Positions 1 through 5,407 of a stretch of DNA of 7,566 nucleotides are shown in pieces (within the stretch, counting starts at the first letter, position 1; every line of letters begins with the position of its first letter). A program made the position numbers and the translations under genes. Under the pieces are notes generated by a model. The model ran no database searches. It was not told the DNA's origin and saw only the letters and a program-made list of their open reading frames with translations. This DNA comes from Gammaproteobacteria bacterium (GTDB lineage Bacteria; Pseudomonadota; Gammaproteobacteria; Coxiellales; Coxiellaceae). The DNA lies in assembly GCA_022600315.1 (NCBI GenBank), contig JAHZKQ010000093.1:1-7566 (forward strand), read 5' to 3'.

Positions 1-98
1 CTAAATGGTGCCTCGGTGGCTTTATTTTGTGTGACCGCATAGGCATCACCGGATAATTTTTCACGTAACTCTTGTTCAGTTTTTTTAGTGTTAGGCAT
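1..98 (-). CDS. msrB: Peptide-methionine (R)-S-oxide reductase MsrB, N-terminal fragment
   Basis: Only the first 32 codons are in the window; the gene runs off the left edge. The translation begins MPNTKKTEQELREKLS and continues into a segment containing YAVTQNKATEAPF. This matches the N-terminal pattern of MsrB (an acidic/basic helix, then Y-x-V-T-x-x-x-G/A-T-E-x-P-F). In the family, MsrB reduces the R epimer of methionine sulfoxide in proteins using a catalytic Cys and usually a Zn site; those parts lie outside the window and cannot be checked. The ATG is preceded by GGGAGA seven bases upstream, a good ribosome-binding site. It starts 12 bp after the stop of the BioC-like gene on the same strand, so the two are probably one transcript. 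The call rests on a short fragment. Confidence 0.75.
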   Translation of the reverse strand, partial: MPNTKKTEQELREKLSGDAYAVTQNKATEAPF

Positions 99-110
99 AA
101 TATTCTCCCA

Positions 111-980
111 TTATTTTTTAATATGGCTCACTGGAATGACTACTTCACCATTAACTGCCTTAGCCATCAATTGTTTAGGCGCCCAAGCATGAATATAAAT
201 GATTTCAAAACTGGCTGGCAAGATTTCGTTATATTGAGCTTGATAATTCTCGCACATTTTCTGCCAAGTATTTTTTGGTAATAATCCACGTTGACGCTGC
301 GGATGGATATTTGTTAAGCCCGCAGCTTTTAAATCCTGACACAAATGTTTAACTTTATTGTATTGAAAAGTTAACTGCTCCATATCTACCACTGGATCAA
401 TAAAACCTGTTTGCAATAAAGCGTCGCCTAAGTCATGCATATCAATAAATTCTTGTACATGTGGATATTTATCGAAACTAAAACTGTGACGCAATTCTTT
501 TAAGGTGTCTGGCCCAAAGGCCGTTAACAATACACAAGCTTCCGGCTTTAGCACACGCAATAATTCTTGAAAGTATTTCTCAATATTATTAACGGCTAAT
601 AAATTTAAATTTGCTAATAATAAATCCACACTTCGGTCTTTTAGTGGCAAACAATCATAATGACTAACGCCAAGCAATTTGGCCGACTTCCAGCGCCGGC
701 GTTTTACTTGTTGATTAATCGTTGTGTCAAAACCTAAACAATCGGCCTTAGGATAATTTTTTGCAACCACGGCTAGCATCAATTCCAGTCCCGAACCCAT
801 AAGCGCCACTCGAGCCGGATTGATTTTAAATAATGTCAAACGCTCTATCATCCGCTGAGTAATTTCGTTAATAATAATCGCATCGGTTTGCATACGACGC
901 CGTGCGAATCGATAGGCATTCCAGTCAATATCTTGTTTCAATGCCACTTTAACTGCCCAAGTTGCTTTAGAAACAAGCAT
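111..980 (-). CDS. BioC-like SAM-dependent methyltransferase (diverged; malonyl-ACP O-methyltransferase family)
   Basis: A 289-aa class I methyltransferase-fold protein. BioC hallmarks are FGPDTLKELR at residues 155-164 just after the LRVLKP segment, the following FIDMHDLGDALLQTGF block, and IYIHAWAP near the C-terminus. BioC methylates malonyl-ACP so that the pimeloyl moiety of biotin can be built by fatty acid synthesis. The SAM-binding part is unusual: motif I reads VALMGSGLEL (58-67), where the family usually has an acidic residue and a G-x-G-x-G pattern; here the acidic position is Leu and the last Gly is Glu. The motif II acidic residue may be D85. The usual N-terminal FxxAAxxYD segment is not recognisable (DWNAYRFARRRM, 19-30). 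No other bio genes are in the window. I chose the ATG at 980. An upstream in-frame ATG at 1073 would add 31 residues of unlikely sequence and overlap the divergent cytochrome gene. It could be a non-biotin paralogue; I therefore give no symbol. Confidence 0.8.
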   Translation of the reverse strand: MLVSKATWAVKVALKQDIDWNAYRFARRRMQTDAIIINEITQRMIERLTLFKINPARVALMGSGLELMLAVVAKNYPKADCLGFDTTINQQVKRRRWKSAKLLGVSHYDCLPLKDRSVDLLLANLNLLAVNNIEKYFQELLRVLKPEACVLLTAFGPDTLKELRHSFSFDKYPHVQEFIDMHDLGDALLQTGFIDPVVDMEQLTFQYNKVKHLCQDLKAAGLTNIHPQRQRGLLPKNTWQKMCENYQAQYNEILPASFEIIYIHAWAPKQLMAKAVNGEVVIPVSHIKK

Positions 981-1059
981 TCTATCTGCTTTTATTAGTA
1001 ATATACAGTATGTTATGCAATAATAATTATAAAATCCTCCAGGGAAAAGGAAACGATAC
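981..1059. promoter_or_regulatory. Divergent promoter region between the BioC-like gene and cytochrome b561
   Basis: This 79-bp AT-rich gap is the only space for promoters of both divergent genes. On the minus strand a perfect TATAAT lies at 1031-1026, with no good -35 box, about 45 bases upstream of the methyltransferase ATG. A second minus-strand candidate is TTGCAT / 17 bp / TAATAA, but it would place the start site almost at the ATG. On the plus strand, TTATAA/TATAAA at 1027-1033 overlaps the same AT-rich stretch and could serve as -10 for the cytochrome gene, followed by AAGGA at 1047-1051 as its ribosome-binding site. The overlapping -10 candidates suggest the two promoters may compete. 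This is pattern matching only. Confidence 0.4.
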
Positions 1060-1623
1060 ATGGCACTTAGCAATACTCATGATAGTTATGGCAGTCTCGC
1101 TAAATGGTTTCATTGGCTGGTTGCGATTGGCATTATAATGATGTTGATTCTCGGCGCCTGCTTAGGCTTTATTCCTAAACCCACTCGCTTTGTTTTTATC
1201 AATATTCACAAATCACTTGGGCTAACCATTCTAGTATTAATGGTGCTGCGTTTACTTTGGCGTTGGGTCAACCCAACACCGCGCTTACCCAGTAATATTC
1301 CAGCTTGGCAACGTTTTGGAGCACACCTAACACATGGGCTCTTATACCTCACAGTCATTCTAATACCCTTATCCGGGCTTGCGATGTCAACCGCTGGCGG
1401 CTACACCACGAAATTTTGGTGGTGGTTTACGGTGAAAATGCCCTGGGTACCCAAAGATAAATCACTTGGACATTTATTTGAGAATATTCATTACTATCTA
1501 GCTTGGGTGGTTACTGCATTATTGATTATTCACATCCTGGCGGCAATCAAACATCACTTAATTGATCGTGACAATGTTTTAAAACGCATGCTACCGAAGC
1601 GTGAGCCAAAATATTTTCGCTGA
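1060..1623 (+). CDS. Cytochrome b561 family di-heme membrane protein (CybB/YceJ type)
   Basis: A 187-aa integral inner-membrane protein with four predicted helices at about residues 17-38, 48-70, 92-112 and 144-166. Histidines sit where bacterial cytochrome b561 binds its two b hemes: H18 in KWFHW, H50 in NIHKSLG, H144 in ENIHYYLAW and H158 in LLIIHILAA. The opening Y-G-x-x-x-K-W-F-H-W-L and the PLSGLAMS segment at the end of helix 3 are typical, and the length is normal for the family. In E. coli, CybB oxidises ubiquinol and can pass electrons to superoxide; the physiological role of most homologues is unsettled. AAGGA eight bases upstream supports the ATG. The gene is divergent from the BioC-like gene and convergent with the Rpn gene, so it is probably transcribed alone. 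Confidence 0.93.
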   Translation: MALSNTHDSYGSLAKWFHWLVAIGIIMMLILGACLGFIPKPTRFVFINIHKSLGLTILVLMVLRLLWRWVNPTPRLPSNIPAWQRFGAHLTHGLLYLTVILIPLSGLAMSTAGGYTTKFWWWFTVKMPWVPKDKSLGHLFENIHYYLAWVVTALLIIHILAAIKHHLIDRDNVLKRMLPKREPKYFR

Positions 1624-1643
1624 TATTGGTGTAGAAAATATTT
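1609..1643. repeat. 10-bp inverted repeat at the convergent cybB-rpn junction
   Basis: AAATATTTTC at 1609-1618 and GAAAATATTT at 1634-1643 are perfect reverse complements around a 15-base loop that contains the cytochrome stop codon. The arm ends just before the Rpn stop codon at 1649-1647. The position between two convergent genes suggests a bidirectional terminator, but the stem is mostly A-T and there is no clean T-tract on either strand, so the terminator role is weak. Confidence 0.4.
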
Positions 1644-1646
1644 CTA

Positions 1647-2645
1647 TTAAACTTTCTCTTCATTAATCAATGCATCAATCATTCTTTGAGAAAGCCCCGT
1701 GAGTCGCTGAATAAGCAATGCATCTATATTTTCAGATAACATTTTACGTGCCAGCGCTATACGCTCAACCTCGCGACCTTGTTGCACGCCTTGCTGCATG
1801 CCTTGCTGCATGCCTTGCTGCATGCCTTGCTGCATGCCTTGCTGTACACCTTGCTTAATGCCTTTTTCAAAGCCATATTTTTCAAATTGTTGTGCAAAAC
1901 TCATTGCTTTGTCCTTTAACTTATCTGATGAAAGTTGGTTTATTGATTGAATAAATAAATCTTTGTCAGCATCTTTTCTCAACGCATCTACTACATATCT
2001 CAACACAACTACAGCATAATCTTTGTCTCCTTGAAAATCAAGCTGATCTAACCAGGTCATTAAAGTCTTTAAATATGCCTTTAATTTTCTAGTTTTCTGA
2101 TATTTCAGTGTATATTGCATAACACCAGCCAACAACCGTTGGCGTAAATCTTCATCTTGCAAACGATGAATATCAACCAATTGATATTGGGTAAGATATT
2201 GGCGAGCTAATTTAGCCTGCTTACCAAACAAAGCATACAACTCTTTCGGCGCCGTCCAAACAGGCTCCCCTGAATAAATCACCATAGGGTATACTAATGG
2301 CAATTCACCTTTAGGAAATTGCTTATAATGATGCTCCATGAGCCTCACAGTATAAAGAAAAACACGAAATGCCATACGCGAATCAACCTTACTCTGATGC
2401 TCACATAATAGATAAAAATAAACCTTACCACCATCAGTGGTTTTAACTTGATAAACAATATCAGCAGCATGTGCTTTATAATTTTGATCAATAAAGGTTT
2501 CTTTATCCAAGCGCAAGCTGTTCCAATTAACCTTTTGGTAAAAATTTTTGGGAAGATGCTGACTAAAAAAATCTTTAGCTACCGATAATCTTGACATCGA
2601 CTGCTTAAATAATTTATCAGAAGCCTGATGAATTGCATTTGCCAT
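1647..2645 (-). CDS. Rpn family recombination-promoting nuclease / putative transposase (PD-(D/E)XK)
   Basis: A 332-aa protein of the Rpn/YhgA-like family. The nuclease core is visible: D62 in AADIVYQV, then E82 and Q84 in LLCEHQS, forming the D...ExQ variant of the PD-(D/E)XK active site, followed by the helix DSRMAFRVFLYTVRLMEHH and the strand VYPMVIYSGE. E. coli Rpn proteins are Mg- or Ca-dependent DNA endonucleases that stimulate recA-independent recombination; related genes have recently been linked to phage defence. Residues 262-290 are a (GMQQ)n-like repeat encoded by 12-bp tandem repeats, followed by a C-terminal helical segment (TGLSQRMIDALI) common in this family. I chose the ATG at 2645 because AGAAGG stands 8 bases upstream and the family's N-terminus begins there; an in-frame ATG at 2759 would overlap comF. 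It follows comF by 70 bp on the same strand. The reading frame is intact. Confidence 0.88.
   Translation of the reverse strand: MANAIHQASDKLFKQSMSRLSVAKDFFSQHLPKNFYQKVNWNSLRLDKETFIDQNYKAHAADIVYQVKTTDGGKVYFYLLCEHQSKVDSRMAFRVFLYTVRLMEHHYKQFPKGELPLVYPMVIYSGEPVWTAPKELYALFGKQAKLARQYLTQYQLVDIHRLQDEDLRQRLLAGVMQYTLKYQKTRKLKAYLKTLMTWLDQLDFQGDKDYAVVVLRYVVDALRKDADKDLFIQSINQLSSDKLKDKAMSFAQQFEKYGFEKGIKQGVQQGMQQGMQQGMQQGMQQGVQQGREVERIALARKMLSENIDALLIQRLTGLSQRMIDALINEEKV
1777..1860 (-). repeat. 12-bp tandem repeat array inside the Rpn gene
   Basis: Seven consecutive 12-bp units, written on the plus strand as CCTTGCTGCATG. Four are identical (1789-1836) and are flanked by degenerate units at 1777-1788, 1837-1848 and 1849-1860. 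Each perfect unit codes for Gly-Met-Gln-Gln, and junctions create the palindrome GCATGC. Because the period is a multiple of three, loss or gain of a unit changes the protein by four residues without a frameshift. Confidence 0.95.
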
Positions 2646-2699
2646 TAGTAAACCTTCTTTGCACAAGAAAGTTAAGCATAGATTAATAGCAAAAGAAAC

Positions 2700-2712
2700 A
2701 ATACCGTAGTGA
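2700..2712 (-). repeat. 13-bp direct repeat, copy downstream of comF / upstream of rpn
   Basis: AATACCGTAGTGA on the plus strand (TCACTACGGTATT on the gene strand) occurs here and at 3434-3446 in the same orientation. This copy lies 3 bp past the comF stop and 54 bp before the Rpn start codon. The match extends to 15 of 16 bases when the flanking A-rich bases are included. Function unknown; it could be a shared regulatory element or chance. Confidence 0.5.
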
Positions 2713-2715
2713 TTA

Positions 2716-3402
2716 TCAATTGGCTCGCGCCACACACCAAACCTGAATATTCTTAACACCCCGATTTTTCAAACAATATGCTAATGCTTGAGTTGTCGCT
2801 CCTGTAGTATAAACATCATCGACAATGGCCACTGATTTAACCGACAAGGATTTTCTCAAATAAAATGCGCCTTGTAAGTTTTTATGCCTCACCCAAGCTT
2901 TTAAACCCGTTTGCGCTATAGTTGGCTTGATACGCTTTACTAAAGATTTAATCACCGGAATACGTAACCGCTGACCAACAGAGTCAGCAATTAACTCTGC
3001 TTGATTAAAACCCCTCTCACGCAAACGTTTTCTATGCAATGGCACTGGAATAATAATTTCTGGCTTATTAACCAGTCGCGGCACTAAGTAATCTGCTAAT
3101 AGATTTCCTAGAAAATACCCATAACGACATTGCCGATAAAATTTTAATTGCAAAACCCAATGCTTTACTGACAAACTATATTCTAAAGCTGCAAAACTTT
3201 TCTGCTGCAAAGGCAGCTGCTGCAGGCACTGACCACACATCTTTAAACATTCGCCTGGGAGTTTTATTGCACAAATTAGGCAAGTGTTAATCTGCCAACT
3301 TAACGCCAAATAACATCGAACACATAAAGGCAATCGCTCTATGACTAATGCTTTACAACACTGGCAACGCTTAGGAATCAATTTTAAAAAGATATTTTCC
3401 AT
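2716..3402 (-). CDS. comF: ComF family protein (GntX-like phosphoribosyltransferase-fold protein)
   Basis: A 228-aa protein with the full ComF architecture. An N-terminal zinc-finger-like part has two pairs of C-x-x-C motifs (C13/C16, C27/C30, then C41/C44, C56/C59). A type I phosphoribosyltransferase domain follows, with IIIPVPLHRKRLRERGFNQA and the PRPP-binding loop VAIVDDVYTTGAT at 191-203. ComF homologues are needed for natural transformation in several bacteria (ssDNA uptake or handling in the cytoplasm); in E. coli the homologue is called GntX/YhgH. The actual phosphoribosyl substrate is not known. The ATG at 3402 gives the typical short hydrophobic start before the first Cys, but no strong Shine-Dalgarno is visible upstream. 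In many gammaproteobacteria comF sits next to bioH; here a BioC-like gene is nearby, but Rpn and the cytochrome gene intervene. Confidence 0.92.
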   Translation of the reverse strand: MENIFLKLIPKRCQCCKALVIERLPLCVRCYLALSWQINTCLICAIKLPGECLKMCGQCLQQLPLQQKSFAALEYSLSVKHWVLQLKFYRQCRYGYFLGNLLADYLVPRLVNKPEIIIPVPLHRKRLRERGFNQAELIADSVGQRLRIPVIKSLVKRIKPTIAQTGLKAWVRHKNLQGAFYLRKSLSVKSVAIVDDVYTTGATTQALAYCLKNRGVKNIQVWCVARAN

Positions 3403-3433
3403 ATGGATATTTTATTGAAGAAGCATTCAAAAA

Positions 3434-3446
3434 AATACCGTAGTGA
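3434..3446 (-). repeat. 13-bp direct repeat, copy upstream of comF
   Basis: Second copy of AATACCGTAGTGA, 31 bp upstream of the comF start codon on the gene strand. Together with the copy at 2700-2712 it brackets comF, and each copy lies upstream of a minus-strand gene. See the finding on this pair. Confidence 0.5.
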
Positions 3447-3451
3447 AATAT

Positions 3452-3474
3452 TAGCGATGATGAATCAATCGCTA
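3452..3474. repeat. 7-bp inverted repeat upstream of comF
   Basis: TAGCGAT (3452-3458) and ATCGCTA (3468-3474) are perfect reverse complements separated by nine bases, about 50 bp upstream of the comF start. The size and spacing would suit a dimeric regulator's operator, or a small hairpin in the comF leader. There is no T-tract, so it does not look like a terminator for the small ORF upstream. Function not known. Confidence 0.35.
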
Positions 3475-3516
3475 TAAAATTTAGACAAAGCAATCTAAAT
3501 ACATCGCCAAACCTTT

Positions 3517-3783
3517 TTAACTCCCGCTTAATGGTTTTGAGTTGCGCTCTCCGCCAGACAGTTCTCCTACTTCTAGCGCACAAGAGGACGGTGTTTTGCC
3601 ATATATCGTATTCTCAATATCCTTCATTAAACTTGTAGTCTCATCAGATTTACTTAAATTAGATTTTGGAACAAAATTAGCGTCTTGCAATTTTTTCAAT
3701 ATATCTGAATCAACTTCTAGATAGTCAATCAGATGATGTTTTCTCAAGCTAAAACATCTTAGCAACCCTATAGACCCTTTCAT
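3517..3783 (-). CDS. Hypothetical small protein (88 aa from ATG; start uncertain)
   Basis: I do not recognise this protein. From the ATG at 3783 it is 88 aa, soluble and mixed-charge, with no signal peptide or membrane segment. Its middle (residues about 14-60) looks like normal helical protein (LRKHHLIDYLEVDSDILKKL) and the tail is Gly/Ser-rich (GELSGGERNSKPLSGS). The frame stays open upstream to a TTG at 3846, which would give 109 aa but has no ribosome-binding site. The ATG at 3783 has only a weak GAG about nine bases upstream. The best Shine-Dalgarno in the region (AGAGG) instead serves an ATG at 3811 in another frame that stops after 20 codons, so the locus may be a decayed gene. It may equally be a lineage-specific small gene or a chance ORF. 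It lies between lpdA and comF, on the same strand as both. Confidence 0.4.
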   Translation of the reverse strand: MKGSIGLLRCFSLRKHHLIDYLEVDSDILKKLQDANFVPKSNLSKSDETTSLMKDIENTIYGKTPSSCALEVGELSGGERNSKPLSGS

Positions 3784-3904
3784 CACAACACACTCTATAC
3801 GCCCTACACATTTTCTTACCTCTAATAAATTAAATTTTATTAACAATAGAATATTACACTAAAACATGACTTAACTACTTTACAAGATATCGAATAGGAT
3901 AAAG

Positions 3905-3945
3905 CCCGTATTTTTACAGAAATACGGGGTGTTTTTTATTTTTAA
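3905..3945 (+). terminator. Rho-independent-type hairpin downstream of lpdA, T-tract on the plus strand
   Basis: CCCGTATTT (3905-3913) and AAATACGGG (3920-3928) form a perfect 9-bp stem with a six-base loop. On the plus strand it is followed by GTGTTTTTTATTTTT, a proper T-tract. On the minus strand, where lpdA ends 41 bp before the hairpin, the stem is followed only by CTTTATCC. It is most simply the end of the pyruvate dehydrogenase operon acting in both directions, but its stronger orientation is plus, where no gene is seen immediately upstream. Confidence 0.65.
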
Positions 3946-3969
3946 TTTTTACTTAAGGAATACTGAAAG

Positions 3970-5391
3970 TTATTCTTTCTTTTTCGGCGCGTACAAATCG
4001 GTAATCGTCCCTTCAAACATTTCTGTGGCCATCATAACTGATTCGGATAAAGTTGGGTGTGGATGAATAGTCAGAGCAATATCTTCCGCATCGGCGCCCA
4101 TTTCAACGGCAAGTGTCACTTCAGCAATTAACTCGCCAGCGTTCACACCGACTGTTGCACCCCCAATCACCGTGCCATTTTCATCGAATAATAACTTGGT
4201 AAGCCCTTCGGTGCGATTAACTGATAAGGCACGACCCGATGCCATCCATGGAAACACCCCTTTACCGTATTTAATGCCTTGCTTTTTAGCTTCAACTTCA
4301 GTCATACCTGTCCAAGCCACTTCCGGATCGGTGTAAGCAACACCAGGAATACATTTAGCGTCAAAGAAATGTTTTTTGCCAGCAATCACTTCTGCCGCCA
4401 ATCGACCCTCATGGGAAGCTTTATGCGCCAACATGGGTTGGCCAATAATATCCCCAATCGCAAAAATATGTGACACGTTAGTTTTTAATTGTTTGTCCAC
4501 CGCAATAAACCCACGTTCGTCGACATTAACCCCGGCCTTATCGGCATCGATTGAGTGTCCATTGGGTTTGCGTCCTACGGCCACCAACATGCGATCAAAA
4601 CGTTTGGGATTTTCTTGAGGAACATTTTCACCTTCAAAAGTCACATAAATACCGTCTTTTTTGGCTTCTACAGCAGTGACTTTAGTTTTCAACATAATCG
4701 ACTCATAGCGTTTACTGATGCGTTGATATAAAGGTTTAACGACATCGGCATCAGCACCCGGAATAATCTGATCCATTAACTCCACAATACTAATTTTCGC
4801 GCCCAAAGCATGATAAACGGTTGCCATTTCCAGACCAATAATTCCACCGCCCATCACTAATAATTCACAATTAGGATCTTCTAATTCTAAGGCGCCAGTG
4901 GAATCGATAATGCGTGGATCTTCAGGAATAAAAGGCAACTTAACTGGTAAAGAACCGGCTGCAATAACACATTGCTCAAACTTCACTTGTGTGACTGTAC
5001 CATTATTGTCGACACTTAGAGTGTTGGGATCAATAAATTTACCAAAGCCTGTGACTACTTCCACTTTACGTTGTTTAGCCATCATCTTTAAGCCGCCAGT
5101 TAATTTTTTAATGACGCTATCTTTCCAACCACGTAATTTGACAACATCAATTTTGGGCTTGCTAAAAGTAATACCGCAAGGCACCATTTCTTCGGCTTCA
5201 TCAATCACTTTGGCGGCATGCAATAAAGCTTTTGATGGAATACAACCCACATTTAAACAAACCCCGCCGATATTATCGAAGCGCTCAATTAAGACAACTT
5301 TTTTACCTAAATCCGCCGCCCGAAATGCCGCAGAATAACCGCCTGGACCACTACCCAACACCGCCACTTCGGCATGAATTTCATTTGTCAT
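3970..5391 (-). CDS. lpdA: Dihydrolipoyl dehydrogenase, E3 of the pyruvate dehydrogenase complex
   Basis: A 473-aa FAD- and NAD-dependent flavoprotein disulfide reductase that reoxidises the dihydrolipoyl groups of E2 and produces NADH; it usually also serves 2-oxoglutarate dehydrogenase. Visible in order: FAD-binding VLGSGPGGYSAAFRA (11-25); redox-active disulfide C45/C50 in GGVCLNVGCIPSK; NAD-binding VMGGGIIGLEMA near residue 180; second FAD segment IFAIGDI; and the C-terminal dimer-interface base HPHPTLSE, with H445 and E450 as the catalytic pair. Length is normal. The ATG at 5391 is supported by GAGG five bases upstream and a family-typical N-terminus; the open frame extends 36 codons further into aceF but that part is not E3-like. 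It starts 16 bp after the aceF stop, so it is the last gene of the operon, and a hairpin follows. Confidence 0.97.
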   Translation of the reverse strand: MTNEIHAEVAVLGSGPGGYSAAFRAADLGKKVVLIERFDNIGGVCLNVGCIPSKALLHAAKVIDEAEEMVPCGITFSKPKIDVVKLRGWKDSVIKKLTGGLKMMAKQRKVEVVTGFGKFIDPNTLSVDNNGTVTQVKFEQCVIAAGSLPVKLPFIPEDPRIIDSTGALELEDPNCELLVMGGGIIGLEMATVYHALGAKISIVELMDQIIPGADADVVKPLYQRISKRYESIMLKTKVTAVEAKKDGIYVTFEGENVPQENPKRFDRMLVAVGRKPNGHSIDADKAGVNVDERGFIAVDKQLKTNVSHIFAIGDIIGQPMLAHKASHEGRLAAEVIAGKKHFFDAKCIPGVAYTDPEVAWTGMTEVEAKKQGIKYGKGVFPWMASGRALSVNRTEGLTKLLFDENGTVIGGATVGVNAGELIAEVTLAVEMGADAEDIALTIHPHPTLSESVMMATEMFEGTITDLYAPKKKE

Positions 5392-5407
5392 GTTCGCCTC
5401 GATATTC

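Noticed and set aside
981..1073. N-terminal extension of the BioC-like protein from an ATG at 1073
   Set aside because: The added 31 residues are unlike any BioC start, cover the divergent promoter region and overlap the start of the cytochrome gene.
1777..1860. Short regular repeats considered as a CRISPR array
   Set aside because: The units are contiguous, 12 bp long, without spacers, and are in-frame coding sequence.
1647..2645. Rpn gene considered as a complete mobile element
   Set aside because: No terminal inverted repeats or target duplications flank it. Rpn proteins are called transposase-like by homology, but they are not insertion sequences in themselves.
2716..3402. comF considered part of a biotin cluster with the BioC-like gene
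   Set aside because: The two genes are more than 1.7 kb apart with a convergent cytochrome gene between them, so they cannot share a transcript.
3371..3583. 70-aa minus-strand ORF across the comF start and the end of the small ORF
   Set aside because: Overlaps comF in another frame, has no family resemblance and includes the non-coding leader with repeats.
4898..5338. 146-aa plus-strand ORF opposite lpdA
   Set aside because: Antisense shadow of a well-conserved E3 gene; no ribosome-binding site or recognisable protein features.
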